Below, in pieces: positions 16,345 through 24,021 of a stretch of DNA of 64,000 bases. Location of the stretch: the NCBI GenBank assembly GCA_016401345.1, contig JAEACG010000003.1:62001-126000 (forward strand). Direction: 5' to 3'. The first letter of the stretch is position 1. Each line of letters opens with the position of its first letter. The notes below the pieces were generated by a model. It searched no databases and was not told where the DNA came from. It saw nothing but the letters and a program-made list of their open reading frames with translations. A program made the position numbers and the translations under genes. This DNA comes from Fictibacillus nanhaiensis (GTDB lineage: Bacteria > Bacillota > Bacilli > Bacillales > Fictibacillaceae).

Positions 16345-17229
16345 TTACGCGAACAGGGTTGCGGCCACGTTGGCAACGAGGGCGCGTTCGCGCGCATCTT
16401 CGAGCTTGTCTGCGATCGCGCGCTGAATGGCACGCTTCGCCGGCAAATAAACAGAGAGATCGGCTGCATCTAGCAACGCACGGATAGATGCAGCATCCTC
16501 AGACAGATGACCTGCTTTTGCTTGCCCGATCAAATCTGACGACAACTGAACAAACTTGGATAGTACCTCTTCGTCTTTTTGCTGAGATTGGTTTTTTAGC
16601 ATTTCTTTTAACGTATCACCTTGAATGTAAGGCACTTCAATCACGACAAAACGATTTTTCAGCGCTTCGTTCAACGGAACTGTTCCGATGTACCCTTCGT
16701 TGATCGCGGCAATGACATTGAAACCACGCTGCGCTTTTACCACTTCACCTGTGAAAGGATTGGCAATCGTACGGCGGTAATCGAGCATTCCGTTTAGAAT
16801 CGGCAGCGTTTCTGGTTTTGCGATGTTGATCTCATCAATATAGAGAAAATGTCCGTTCGCTGCCGCTCTCGTGACTGGTCCTGGAATGAACTCTATCTCT
16901 TGTTTGCCCTCGCTGTAGCTTAACGTCTTATGACCAAGCAGCGCTTCAGCATCAAGATCGACAGAAGCGTTGACTTGGTGCAGAGGTTGTCCGAACACAT
17001 TTGAAAGAAGCTCTGCAAGCTTTGTTTTCCCTGAACCCGTCGGTCCTTTCAACAATACATTTTTTCCGAGAGCAAGCGCGATCACTGCATCCTCAATCAA
17101 TGCTGCATCAGGCGCTGTATATCCCTGCTCCCCAATTAATTCTTTATATTCATTTGGTAGATTTTCTAGTCGTTTTGCTGCATCTTGCTGCAGTTTTTCT
17201 TTTATTTCAATCGGAAGTTGGAGATTCAT
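16345..17229 (-). CDS. yojN: MoxR-family AAA+ ATPase (YojN-type)
   Basis: 294 residues, ATG with AAAGGAAA upstream. Walker [10 protein letters not shown] (62-70), Walker [10 protein letters not shown] (127-135), sensor-1 region [11 protein letters not shown] and the arginine finger region [13 protein letters not shown] are all present. AAA_5/MoxR type, about 300 residues as usual. With the VWA protein encoded next it probably matures or activates another protein complex. The target is not encoded nearby. Confidence 0.88.
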   Translation of the reverse strand: MNLQLPIEIKEKLQQDAAKRLENLPNEYKELIGEQGYTAPDAALIEDAVIALALGKNVLLKGPTGSGKTKLAELLSNVFGQPLHQVNASVDLDAEALLGHKTLSYSEGKQEIEFIPGPVTRAAANGHFLYIDEINIAKPETLPILNGMLDYRRTIANPFTGEVVKAQRGFNVIAAINEGYIGTVPLNEALKNRFVVIEVPYIQGDTLKEMLKNQSQQKDEEVLSKFVQLSSDLIGQAKAGHLSEDAASIRALLDAADLSVYLPAKRAIQRAIADKLEDARERALVANVAATLFA

Positions 17230-17390
17230 ATCAAATTTCCTTTCTGTATCAGTGATCTTACCATTATTCTAGATCACTTCATCTATCAACAGTATTTCCA
17301 CTTATTTGCTGTGTAAAGCCTTACACAATGTAACATTGTAAGCTTTTTCAGTGCAAGTACGTTCTTTGTTAAACACTTTCTACTCAAAAG

Positions 17391-17430
17391 AAAGAACCGA
17401 CCATTTAGATTCGGTTCTCTTTTTTCGCTT
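17391..17430 (-). terminator. Terminator after the HAAS gene
   Basis: AGAACCGA pairs with TCGGTTCT; the stop codon of the minus-strand gene lies in the loop. The minus-strand 3' side TTCTTTCTTTT is T-rich. Confidence 0.6.
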
Positions 17431-18175
17431 TTTTAAACGTATACACGTTATAGATAATAAGTGTTACAAACAGCACACTTATTGTTAAGATGGCTTTCGT
17501 TTCTTTTTCGAATGAGGTCAGGCTGATTATAAATTCAGGTAGAAAAAGCATGGTTGGAATGACGATTGTGAACCAGGTTTTGCTCCATAATGAGATTCCA
17601 ATAAAGATGGCGATAGCAAGGAGTGCCGCGATAATGTTTCCTGTTGCTCCAAGCTTTATGACGACCGGAGTCTTATATGCATCGTTTGCAAACATAAGAC
17701 CTAAAAAGAACAAAATTGGTAAGATTCCTAAGGTCAATGTGGTGATGATCGTCTTTGTTTTAGAAAGCTTAGTGCTCGCTAAGAACTTAAACATTCTTAA
17801 ATAGAAAAGCACGAGGATGACACTAACGGCCGGATAACCGATCACTTGAAGCAACGTGTACTTCACGCCTCCTCTTATCGAATCACCAAGCAAAACATAG
17901 GCGAAAACACCGAGAACGATGATCGGCAAGTAAGAGAGCCATTTGAAATCAAATGACATTTCTTCTGAAAGCTGCTCCATATAAGCTTTTGGTGAATGGC
18001 CGATGATGTGAGATACTGATTTTCCACGCTTTTCCGCTTCAATCAGGTGGTCTTCCAACTCTTCTACGATCTCTTTCACCTCTTCATCTTTTTTTCCACT
18101 CGAAAACAAGTAAAGGCTTAGGTTATCTAAAAAATCCTGACTTTTCGCTGTTAACGTATGTTTGGGCGCATTCAT
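17405..18175 (-). CDS. HAAS-domain multi-pass membrane protein
   Basis: 256 residues from ATG 18175, which overlaps the PadR stop as ATGA (translational coupling). The N-terminal 70 residues (SQDFLDNLSLYLFSSGKKDE, then EEVKEIVEELEDHLIEAEKRGK) are the HAAS/DUF1700 helical signalling domain commonly found next to PadR regulators. Six or seven membrane helices follow. The PadR-HAAS pair is a known regulatory module; the signal it senses here is unknown. Confidence 0.8.
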   Translation of the reverse strand: MNAPKHTLTAKSQDFLDNLSLYLFSSGKKDEEVKEIVEELEDHLIEAEKRGKSVSHIIGHSPKAYMEQLSEEMSFDFKWLSYLPIIVLGVFAYVLLGDSIRGGVKYTLLQVIGYPAVSVILVLFYLRMFKFLASTKLSKTKTIITTLTLGILPILFFLGLMFANDAYKTPVVIKLGATGNIIAALLAIAIFIGISLWSKTWFTIVIPTMLFLPEFIISLTSFEKETKAILTISVLFVTLIIYNVYTFKKAKKENRI

Positions 18176-18504
18176 TTTCCGCTTCCTCTCTTTTGTAAAA
18201 TTTGATCGACCGAACGGCTTAAGTGATTCCATCTTTCAATAAATGCTTGAAGTTCTTCCTCGCCCTTTGAGGTAAGTGAATAATACTTCCGCCTTGGCCC
18301 CGCCGTTGATTTTTTTAGCGTCGTCGTAACAAGTTCTTCTTTTTGCATTCGTATTAATAGCGGATAGATCGTTCCCTCACTCGTCTGTTGAAATCCGTAT
18401 GACTCAAGCTTTTCAGCTAACTCATAGCCATAAACTTCTCCTTCGTTGATGATGGCTAAAAGGCAGCCGTCGAGAATTCCTTTTAACATTTGAGTGTTCG
18501 ACAT
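18172..18504 (-). CDS. PadR family transcriptional regulator
   Basis: 110 residues, ATG with GAGGTG upstream. Winged helix-turn-helix with the PadR pattern LKGILDGCLLAIINEGEVYG, GYELAEKLESYGF, SEGTIYPLLIRMQKEELV and the YYSLTSKGEEELQ wing. It is expected to dimerise through its C-terminal helix and repress its own operon; three matching palindromes lie directly upstream at 18527-18612. Confidence 0.92.
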   Translation of the reverse strand: MSNTQMLKGILDGCLLAIINEGEVYGYELAEKLESYGFQQTSEGTIYPLLIRMQKEELVTTTLKKSTAGPRRKYYSLTSKGEEELQAFIERWNHLSRSVDQILQKRGSGK

Positions 18505-18526
18505 GTGCTACACCTCATTTCACTAT

Positions 18527-18612
18527 CTTGTATTACAAGGGTTATAGATAAAAAAATGTCTTGCATAACAAGATATACCATTAGTATATGCGGCACTAAC
18601 TTGTAATGCAAG
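18527..18612 (-). promoter_or_regulatory. Three PadR operator-like palindromes
   Basis: CTTGTATTACAAG (18527), CTTGCATAACAAG (18560) and CTTGTAATGCAAG (18600) share CTTG-N5-CAAG and lie upstream of the padR start. Start-to-start distances are 33 and 40 bp. They most likely bind the PadR protein for autoregulation, and the third could also act on the small gene on the other side. Confidence 0.75.
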
Positions 18613-18638
18613 GTATTTGTGTTAATTTGTTCCAAAAA

Positions 18639-18815
18639 TTATTTTTCCTTATTCATGAGCTCCACTACATGAGGTTTGGGCTCCCAACAATTGAACTGAT
18701 AGTCTGGTTTCGTTTCATACCCTAAACGTACGCAGTGATATCGCATCCCTTGATTCGTTTTTTCAGGTTTAAAATTTATACAAGTCGCGCAGCAATGGTA
18801 TTTATTTTTGTTCAT
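18639..18815 (-). CDS. Small cysteine-rich hypothetical protein
   Basis: 58 residues, ATG 9 nt after GAGGAGG. Five Cys (KYHCCATCINF near residues 8-12, RYHCVRLGY near 29, FNCWEPK near 45) plus His suggest a metal-binding small protein. Family not recognised. The strong ribosome binding site and a complete frame support it as a real gene. Confidence 0.7.
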   Translation of the reverse strand: MNKNKYHCCATCINFKPEKTNQGMRYHCVRLGYETKPDYQFNCWEPKPHVVELMNKEK

Positions 18816-18830
18816 GGAAGCCGTCCTCCT

Positions 18831-19565
18831 CTATCTGTCAGTAAAATAACTTTTTATGATCGCCATATACTCTCTAACGTGAGCTTGTGGGACAGAAGAA
18901 ATTCTCAACGGTGAGCCTAGTCCCTCTGCCTCAATGCCAACACGCTTTGCGATCATCTTTGTTCGGAAAAGATGGAAGTCACTTGTTACGATAAGCAGTT
19001 GGTCGTTCGGTTGTATCATCTTTTTCGTATATAAAAGATTTTCGTATGTACTCGTTGCTTTTTCTTCAATCTGTATCCGGTTTGGTTCAATTCCATTTTC
19101 AACGAGATAATTTTTCATGATAGATCCTTCACTCTTCGTTTTACCGAAGCCAAGACCACCGCTTACGATGAAGGTAACATTTGGATGTTCCTTTGCGTAC
19201 GCGAGCGCTTGATCTAGCCGACCTTTCAGTACAGCACCCGGACGATTATTCTTTGTCCCGCCACCAAGTACGAGGATCGAATCTATCTTGGAGGAAACCT
19301 TCTCAGGATCAGTGTTGGCAGATGTAAGAATAAAAGTTTCTAGCGTTGCTGCAAAAAGAATGGTTGTAATCAGGACGGTCAGCGTCGTTTTTTTGTACGT
19401 TTTAAATAGTTTCATAGCTGTGTTGTAACGGAAGAAAAGGATGAAGAAAAAAGCACCTAACAAGAAGAAAACCGCAAGACCCATATCCATGTTGGTCGTT
19501 TGAAGCAGCATGGCCGTTGCGTATACTGCAAAGAGGATCCCAAGCGTTAGAAATAGTTTTTTCAT
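18831..19565 (-). CDS. YdcF/DUF218-type membrane protein
   Basis: 244 residues from ATG 19565 (MKKLFLTLGI), GGAG upstream; a start at 19583 is less likely. Three N-terminal membrane helices (about 1-90), then a DUF218 domain (IDSILVLGGG, VSGGLGFGKTKSEGSIMKNYL, IEEKATSTYENLL, LLIVTSDFHLFRTKMIAKR). The family includes SanA/YdcF proteins with roles in envelope biology; the substrate is unclear. The DUF218 domain should face outside. Confidence 0.82.
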   Translation of the reverse strand: MKKLFLTLGILFAVYATAMLLQTTNMDMGLAVFFLLGAFFFILFFRYNTAMKLFKTYKKTTLTVLITTILFAATLETFILTSANTDPEKVSSKIDSILVLGGGTKNNRPGAVLKGRLDQALAYAKEHPNVTFIVSGGLGFGKTKSEGSIMKNYLVENGIEPNRIQIEEKATSTYENLLYTKKMIQPNDQLLIVTSDFHLFRTKMIAKRVGIEAEGLGSPLRISSVPQAHVREYMAIIKSYFTDR

Positions 19566-19615
19566 AGTGTTGTCTCCGTTCATAGATTTTCTATATTCTA
19601 GGATATCAGAAAAAG

Positions 19616-19650
19616 GAAAAGAGCGGAGAATGAAGATTCCGCTCTTTTAA
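19616..19650. terminator. Terminator between 19658 gene and YdcF gene
   Basis: Arms AAAAGAGCGGA and TCCGCTCTTTT with a 10-nt loop. On the minus strand it follows the coiled-coil protein gene. Confidence 0.75.
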
Positions 19651-19657
19651 TAAGTTA

Positions 19658-20149
19658 TTATTTTTTATTTATATCAGACTCTTGAATTTCTTTTTGAATG
19701 GCTGAAGAAATGTCCGCTTTCTTTTGCTCGGAAGAACGTGTCGCATCCGTGCTCATGTTCTCTGTTTTTTTATTTACTGCTTCGTTCTTTCTTTTCGTTA
19801 TTTCTGCGAGTTCTTGTTTGTAATGCGTTTCAAGTTCTTTTTTCTTGTCTTGAATGATCTTTTCTTTGTTATTATCCAGATCTTTCTTTGCGTCAGCAAC
19901 GATTCCTTTTACTGCTACATTCACATTTTTAAGCAAATCATTCTTCTCTTTGTTTAACTCAGACTCGATCTCAGATTGGTACGTATACTCCATAATCTTA
20001 TTATATAAGTCGTTAGCAAGATTAGGATTTGCTGCGTACGCAGATGTAGTACCTACACCAAGTGCGATCGTAGTCGTTAGAACTATCTTCGGCCATTTCT
20101 TAGCTGTCTTTTTCTTCGTACTGAATTTTTCTTTACGTGAAATTTCCAT
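19658..20149 (-). CDS. Secreted coiled-coil hypothetical protein
   Basis: 163 residues, ATG with AAAGGGG upstream. A basic N-terminus, then a signal peptide (KIVLTTTIALGVGTTSAYAA, about 23-42), then a long Lys/Glu-rich coiled coil (about 55-160). Small, secreted and highly charged; no enzyme motif. Family not recognised. It is alone between terminators. Confidence 0.65.
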   Translation of the reverse strand: MEISRKEKFSTKKKTAKKWPKIVLTTTIALGVGTTSAYAANPNLANDLYNKIMEYTYQSEIESELNKEKNDLLKNVNVAVKGIVADAKKDLDNNKEKIIQDKKKELETHYKQELAEITKRKNEAVNKKTENMSTDATRSSEQKKADISSAIQKEIQESDINKK

Positions 20150-20398
20150 AATAAATACCCCTTTCTTTATCTAGAGAACAAATAAAGAAAGCGGTCGGTT
20201 GCGCTACTAGCTTCAGTTATTCCAAGCGCCCACATACAGAATAACCTTCACAGCTCCACACTTATCTAATTATATTCTGATATAAAATTACCACCAGCCA
20301 CATTCTCTGTAAATGGGTATTTAGTAAGATATTACTATAAATTGTTTTTTTAGTATTTTATTGTAGAAAAGAAGATGGTGCTGAGGGGGGAGAAATGA

Positions 20399-20437
20399 AA
20401 GAAGCCAATGTCCACCGAGTGTGGACATTGGCTTCTA
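20399..20437. terminator. Strong hairpin terminator after panF
   Basis: Perfect arms GAAGCCAATGTCCAC and GTGGACATTGGCTTC. It starts at the panF stop and is followed on the panF strand by TTTCATTTCTC. Confidence 0.75.
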
Positions 20438-21874
20438 GAATGTATTTGTATGGGGTCTGACCCCCTTTGTGAAACTCCCCACAATGTAGGCAACCAAGGA
20501 AAGTACGATCGGCAGCACTACTGTGTGCATGCCCCAAAGATTTGGATAGTTAAGATGTAAGAACATATAGGATCCTACCCCTACGATCAGAGAGGCAATC
20601 GCTCCGTTTGCGTTTCCTCTTTTCCAATATAGCCCCAATACGATTGGCCATATGAAGGCAGCTTCTAGTCCTCCGAAGGCAAACAGATTCAACCAGATCA
20701 ACAAGTCAGGCGGGTTAATCGCCATTGCGAATACGCTCAGTCCAACAACCGCTGTTATCCCAAAGCTCAATTTTTTTACAAATTGCTCTTCAGCATCTGG
20801 TTTAATGTAATTGATGTATACATCCTTAATAATTGCAGAACTTACGAGTAAGAGTACTGAGTCCACCGTCGACATGACCGCAGCTAAAGGCGCTGCCAAC
20901 ACGATACCGGCTAACCACCCTGGCAATACTTCGAGTGCTAGAAGCGGCATCACTTTATCCGGCACTTCAATTCCCGGTAGCACGACTCTTCCGAATACAC
21001 CAGCTAGATGCATACCTAGCATGATGAACCCCACAACGAACGTTCCGATGATCATCGCCCGATGCATCGCTTTTGCATTTCTATAGCTCATCGCTCTCAC
21101 CGATATTTGCGGTAAGCCTACGACCCCAACACCAACCAAGATCCAAAACGATGATACGTAGAGAGGAGTAAGCGATTGATCAGAACCATATGGTGTAATC
21201 AAGTTTGGGTTCTCCGCTCGTAACTCGCTCATGATGTTCTCGATACCTCCACCTGCGATAATCGTACCGGCCAATATGATGATGGTTCCGATTACCATGA
21301 CGACACCTTGTATTGCATCTGTTATTACAACCGCACGAAAGCCGCCGGCAATCACATACACGAGGACAGAGCCAGAGAAGATGAAAAGTGCTGTCGTATA
21401 GGAAACTCCGGTAAACGATTCGATCAGCCTTCCCCCGCCTACCCATTGAGCGGCCATTGCAGAAAATAGGAAGACCACAATGCTTATTGCAGATAAAATA
21501 ACGACCCACTTGCTTTCATATCGCGCTTTTAGAAAATCTATCAGTGTGACTGCGTTAATCTTTCGTGCAACGATAGCAAACTTTTTACCAAGCACAGCAA
21601 GGGTGAAGTATCCTGTCACAAGCTGCGCCATGGCAAGCAGCACCCAGCCAAGTCCTAATTGATAGGCTGCACCAGGTCCACCGATAAAACTCGAAGCACT
21701 TCCGTATGTCGCTACCATCGTCATCGCAAGAACAAACCCACCAAGTTCTCTACCTGCTAAAAAGTAATCTTGTAAAAATGACGATCCGCTTCTAATGTGC
21801 CGAGATGTATAAATCCCTACAAAGAACACTGAGATCAAAAAGATTACTAAAGGAAGAATCACATCCCAATTCAT
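20435..21874 (-). CDS. panF: Sodium/pantothenate symporter (SSS family)
   Basis: 479 residues with about 13 membrane helices. SSS-family landmarks: FFVGIYTSRH, DYFLAGRELGG, TYGSASSFIGGPGAAY, AVVITDAIQGVVMVIGTIII, PLAAVMSTVDSVLLLVSSA. It imports pantothenate (or a related carboxylate) with Na+. The start overlaps the yhdT stop (ATGA). The last ten codons (KGVRPHTNTF) are written by a REP palindrome that also supplies the stop codon. Confidence 0.9.
   Translation of the reverse strand: MNWDVILPLVIFLISVFFVGIYTSRHIRSGSSFLQDYFLAGRELGGFVLAMTMVATYGSASSFIGGPGAAYQLGLGWVLLAMAQLVTGYFTLAVLGKKFAIVARKINAVTLIDFLKARYESKWVVILSAISIVVFLFSAMAAQWVGGGRLIESFTGVSYTTALFIFSGSVLVYVIAGGFRAVVITDAIQGVVMVIGTIIILAGTIIAGGGIENIMSELRAENPNLITPYGSDQSLTPLYVSSFWILVGVGVVGLPQISVRAMSYRNAKAMHRAMIIGTFVVGFIMLGMHLAGVFGRVVLPGIEVPDKVMPLLALEVLPGWLAGIVLAAPLAAVMSTVDSVLLLVSSAIIKDVYINYIKPDAEEQFVKKLSFGITAVVGLSVFAMAINPPDLLIWLNLFAFGGLEAAFIWPIVLGLYWKRGNANGAIASLIVGVGSYMFLHLNYPNLWGMHTVVLPIVLSLVAYIVGSFTKGVRPHTNTF
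20446..20468. repeat. REP palindrome R2 (inside the 3' end of panF)
   Basis: GGGGTCTGACCCC at 20452-20464, with TATTTGTAT on the 5' side as in the other copies. It lies in the panF frame, encoding GVRP. Confidence 0.85.
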
Positions 21875-22164
21875 CCGACATCTCCCTCCTCATTCTCGTT
21901 CGTTTCATCAAGTTCAAACGGAACCTCTTTAAAGAAGAACTTCACCATAATCCAAACTAAAATCGTAAAAACAACAAATCCTACGATACAGCTATAAAAA
22001 AACCAAGATGGAAAGCCAAGTATGTATGTATATTCTTTTATAGGACGTCCGCCAAGGCCATAAGCGAACGCATACCACCAGATAAAGTTCAAAATGGCAA
22101 GCACTGTACCCATGATAGCTTCTCTATTCGATACTCGGTACCGCCAGTCTGTTCCCTTTTTCAT
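21871..22164 (-). CDS. yhdT: YhdT-like DUF997 small membrane protein
   Basis: 97 residues from ATG 22164 (MKKGTDWRYRVSNREAIMG), with two membrane helices (about 18-38 and 52-75). DUF997 proteins accompany panF in many bacteria (yhdT-panF in E. coli), probably as a small accessory subunit. The stop overlaps the panF ATG. Confidence 0.82.
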   Translation of the reverse strand: MKKGTDWRYRVSNREAIMGTVLAILNFIWWYAFAYGLGGRPIKEYTYILGFPSWFFYSCIVGFVVFTILVWIMVKFFFKEVPFELDETNENEEGDVG

Positions 22165-22306
22165 ATCCTTAACCCCCTGGAGTTTCAGTACAAAATATAA
22201 GTCCACTCATAACTATGGCAAATTCATTTCTCGTTGTCGAGTCCTTTCAGCTTTTATGAACTTTTCTATTTCTTTTCATAATATCCCTGTTTAAGTATGT
22301 TTAAAA

Positions 22307-22337
22307 ATAAAAACGAGCACCTTTATTGGGTACTCGT
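22307..22337 (-). terminator. Terminator after the coat protein gene
   Basis: On the minus strand ACGAGTACC and GGTGCTCGT pair and are followed by TTTTATTTTT. Confidence 0.75.
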
Positions 22338-22349
22338 CTAGGGGTCTTT

Positions 22350-23015
22350 TTATTGAAGAGGTGGCTGTGTTTGAGTAGACGGAGCGTATGCACCAAGCAT
22401 ACTCGTCATATCTTGTTGGTTCAGTTGAGGAATTTGGTAGTAATGATTTTTATTCTGCCAGATAGACAATTCGTATGCCATCTCGATCCAGTTCGGAATT
22501 CCATCTGCTAATACGCGTCTAAGCACTGGGTTTGTAACTTCAAGTGTAGCCATACCTCTTAGAGAAGCATTCGATTTTAAAGTTCCTAGAATTAAAGTCG
22601 AAACGGATTGATCGTTTAATTCTGTAACGCTTTGAATAGGTTTAACCGGTTGCGCAGGTTTCAAACCATATACAAAATCATTATCTTGAGCCATCTTGTA
22701 TGATTCTGTTCGCATTGCTGGGTCTTTTCCTGTCTGAAAAGCTTGTACACACGCGTTATATTCTTTTGTAATGTGTTGATAATGACGATCGAGCATCGTT
22801 TTGAGCTCAGGATCCTGAACATGTCCTTTACAAAGTGTATATAAATTTAGTGTTCCAACGATGCCGCTTAGCATCTCATGAAGATCAAACATCTCATGTC
22901 CCCCATGGTTCAGTTGAGCAGGTACCTGGCCGGTCTGCATGTTTACATGGTTGAATTCAGGATTGCTGTTCCCTGTTTGCGGATTCATGTTAGGTTGATT
23001 TTGGTTCTGATTCAA
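22350..23015 (-). CDS. yhcQ: CotF-family spore coat-like protein (YhcQ-like)
   Basis: 221 residues. An Asn/Gln/Pro-rich N-terminal tail (1-30), then NHGGHEMFDLHEMLSG and a four-helix CotF domain with TLEVTNPVLRRVLAD and IEMAYELSIWQNKNHYYQIPQL, then a Gln-rich tail. This matches B. subtilis YhcQ as I remember it. CotF-type proteins sit in the spore coat, which supports a spore-forming host. Monocistronic; start after GGAGG. Confidence 0.85.
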   Translation of the reverse strand: MNQNQNQPNMNPQTGNSNPEFNHVNMQTGQVPAQLNHGGHEMFDLHEMLSGIVGTLNLYTLCKGHVQDPELKTMLDRHYQHITKEYNACVQAFQTGKDPAMRTESYKMAQDNDFVYGLKPAQPVKPIQSVTELNDQSVSTLILGTLKSNASLRGMATLEVTNPVLRRVLADGIPNWIEMAYELSIWQNKNHYYQIPQLNQQDMTSMLGAYAPSTQTQPPLQ

Positions 23016-23244
23016 ATGACATACCTCCGTTAAATAAAAATACGGGGTTATTTTATGTAGAATGGAAAACTCTATTCCCTTTCCTATGAATAATTTCCGG
23101 GGAAATTTGATAAAAAGATCGTTTAATGGATTAAATTCGACATTTTTTTATAGGAATTCCGCTAAAAAAGATAACTTCTTGAAAAGAGAAGTTTCGAACC
23201 GGTTGCATTCCAAAACTGATATAAAGGTTTTGCTTGAAAACAAC

Positions 23245-23284
23245 GGGGGAAATAAATTTTTTGGGGTCAGTCCCCATTTCCCAG
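23245..23284. repeat. REP palindrome R3 (upstream of the RAYT)
   Basis: GGGAAAT/ATTTCCC outer arms with the imperfect core GGGGTCAGTCCCC. It matches R1 over the whole length and lies 45 bp before the transposase gene. Confidence 0.85.
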
Positions 23285-23335
23285 ATTCACTTGCAAGACG
23301 TATAATGTAAATACGATTGAAAGGAGGTGAAAAAC

Positions 23336-23887
23336 ATTCCTAGATCCCCTCGCATTTGGTATCCTGATGCTGTTTATCACGTGACTACCCGCGGAAATCG
23401 CAGGGAACCTCTTTTTTATTCCCACTTAGATTTCCACCGCTATTTAAAGATCTTAAGTCATTGTGTTAAAAAGCATGCTGTTGAGCTCTTCTCGTATTGC
23501 CTCATGACAAACCACACTCACTTACAAATTTTGTGCAGCAAATCACCACCTGGAGATTTCATGAAAGAATTAAATGAAACGTACGCTATGTATTTCAACA
23601 AGAAATACGAACTGACTGGCCATGTGTTTCAAGGTCGATACGGAGCAGAATTAATCGAAGATCGGTCACATTTGTTAGACACGAGTCGCTATATTCATTT
23701 GAATCCCGTTTCTGCTGACCTGGTCATGTACCCCTTAGAATATCAATGGAGCAGTTACCGCTATTATGTAACCCCATCGGTGTGCCCTTTTGTACACACC
23801 TCAACCCTTCTTGAGCAGTTTAGCAATTCGAAATCTCAATATCGAGATTATGTTGAGAGCAAGATTACCCCTGTAGTAGAGCTTTAA
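23336..23887 (+). CDS. REP-associated tyrosine transposase (RAYT, Y1/HUH family)
   Basis: About 183 residues. IWYPDAVYHVTTRGNRREPL at the start, the HUH motif in LMTNHTHLQIL, the tyrosine helix region ETYAMYFNKKY, GHVFQGRYGAELIED and RYIHLNPV are all diagnostic of RAYTs (Transposase_17/IS200-like). Homologues begin MPR; here the matching codon is ATT (23336), 8 nt after AAGGAGG. The only standard in-frame start, GTG 23327, overlaps the ribosome binding site. So it either uses ATT or has lost its start. RAYTs act on REP palindromes; copies flank it at 23245 and 24005. Confidence 0.88.
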   Translation: MPRSPRIWYPDAVYHVTTRGNRREPLFYSHLDFHRYLKILSHCVKKHAVELFSYCLMTNHTHLQILCSKSPPGDFMKELNETYAMYFNKKYELTGHVFQGRYGAELIEDRSHLLDTSRYIHLNPVSADLVMYPLEYQWSSYRYYVTPSVCPFVHTSTLLEQFSNSKSQYRDYVESKITPVVEL

Positions 23888-23953
23888 ACCCTTTTAGTTC
23901 AGATGTAAAAGTACACTCTTTCCTTTTTCAAAAAGTCAGTCGTATCAAAGAAA

Positions 23954-23992
23954 AAGCCGTTTTTGTCTTTTTGAAAAAGACAAAAACGGCAC
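23954..23992. terminator. Hairpin terminator
   Basis: Arms GCCGTTTTTGTCTTTTT and AAAAAGACAAAAACGGC, 17 bp perfect. It lies between the RAYT and chemoreceptor genes and serves either strand. Confidence 0.8.
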
Positions 23993-24002
23993 TAATGTAA
24001 TT

Positions 24003-24021
24003 GTGTGGGGTCAGACCCCTA
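24003..24021. repeat. REP palindrome R4 (abutting the chemoreceptor stop)
   Basis: GGGGTCAGACCCC at 24007-24019, preceded by ATTGTGT. Its first base pair on the minus strand shares the TAG stop of the chemoreceptor gene. Confidence 0.85.
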
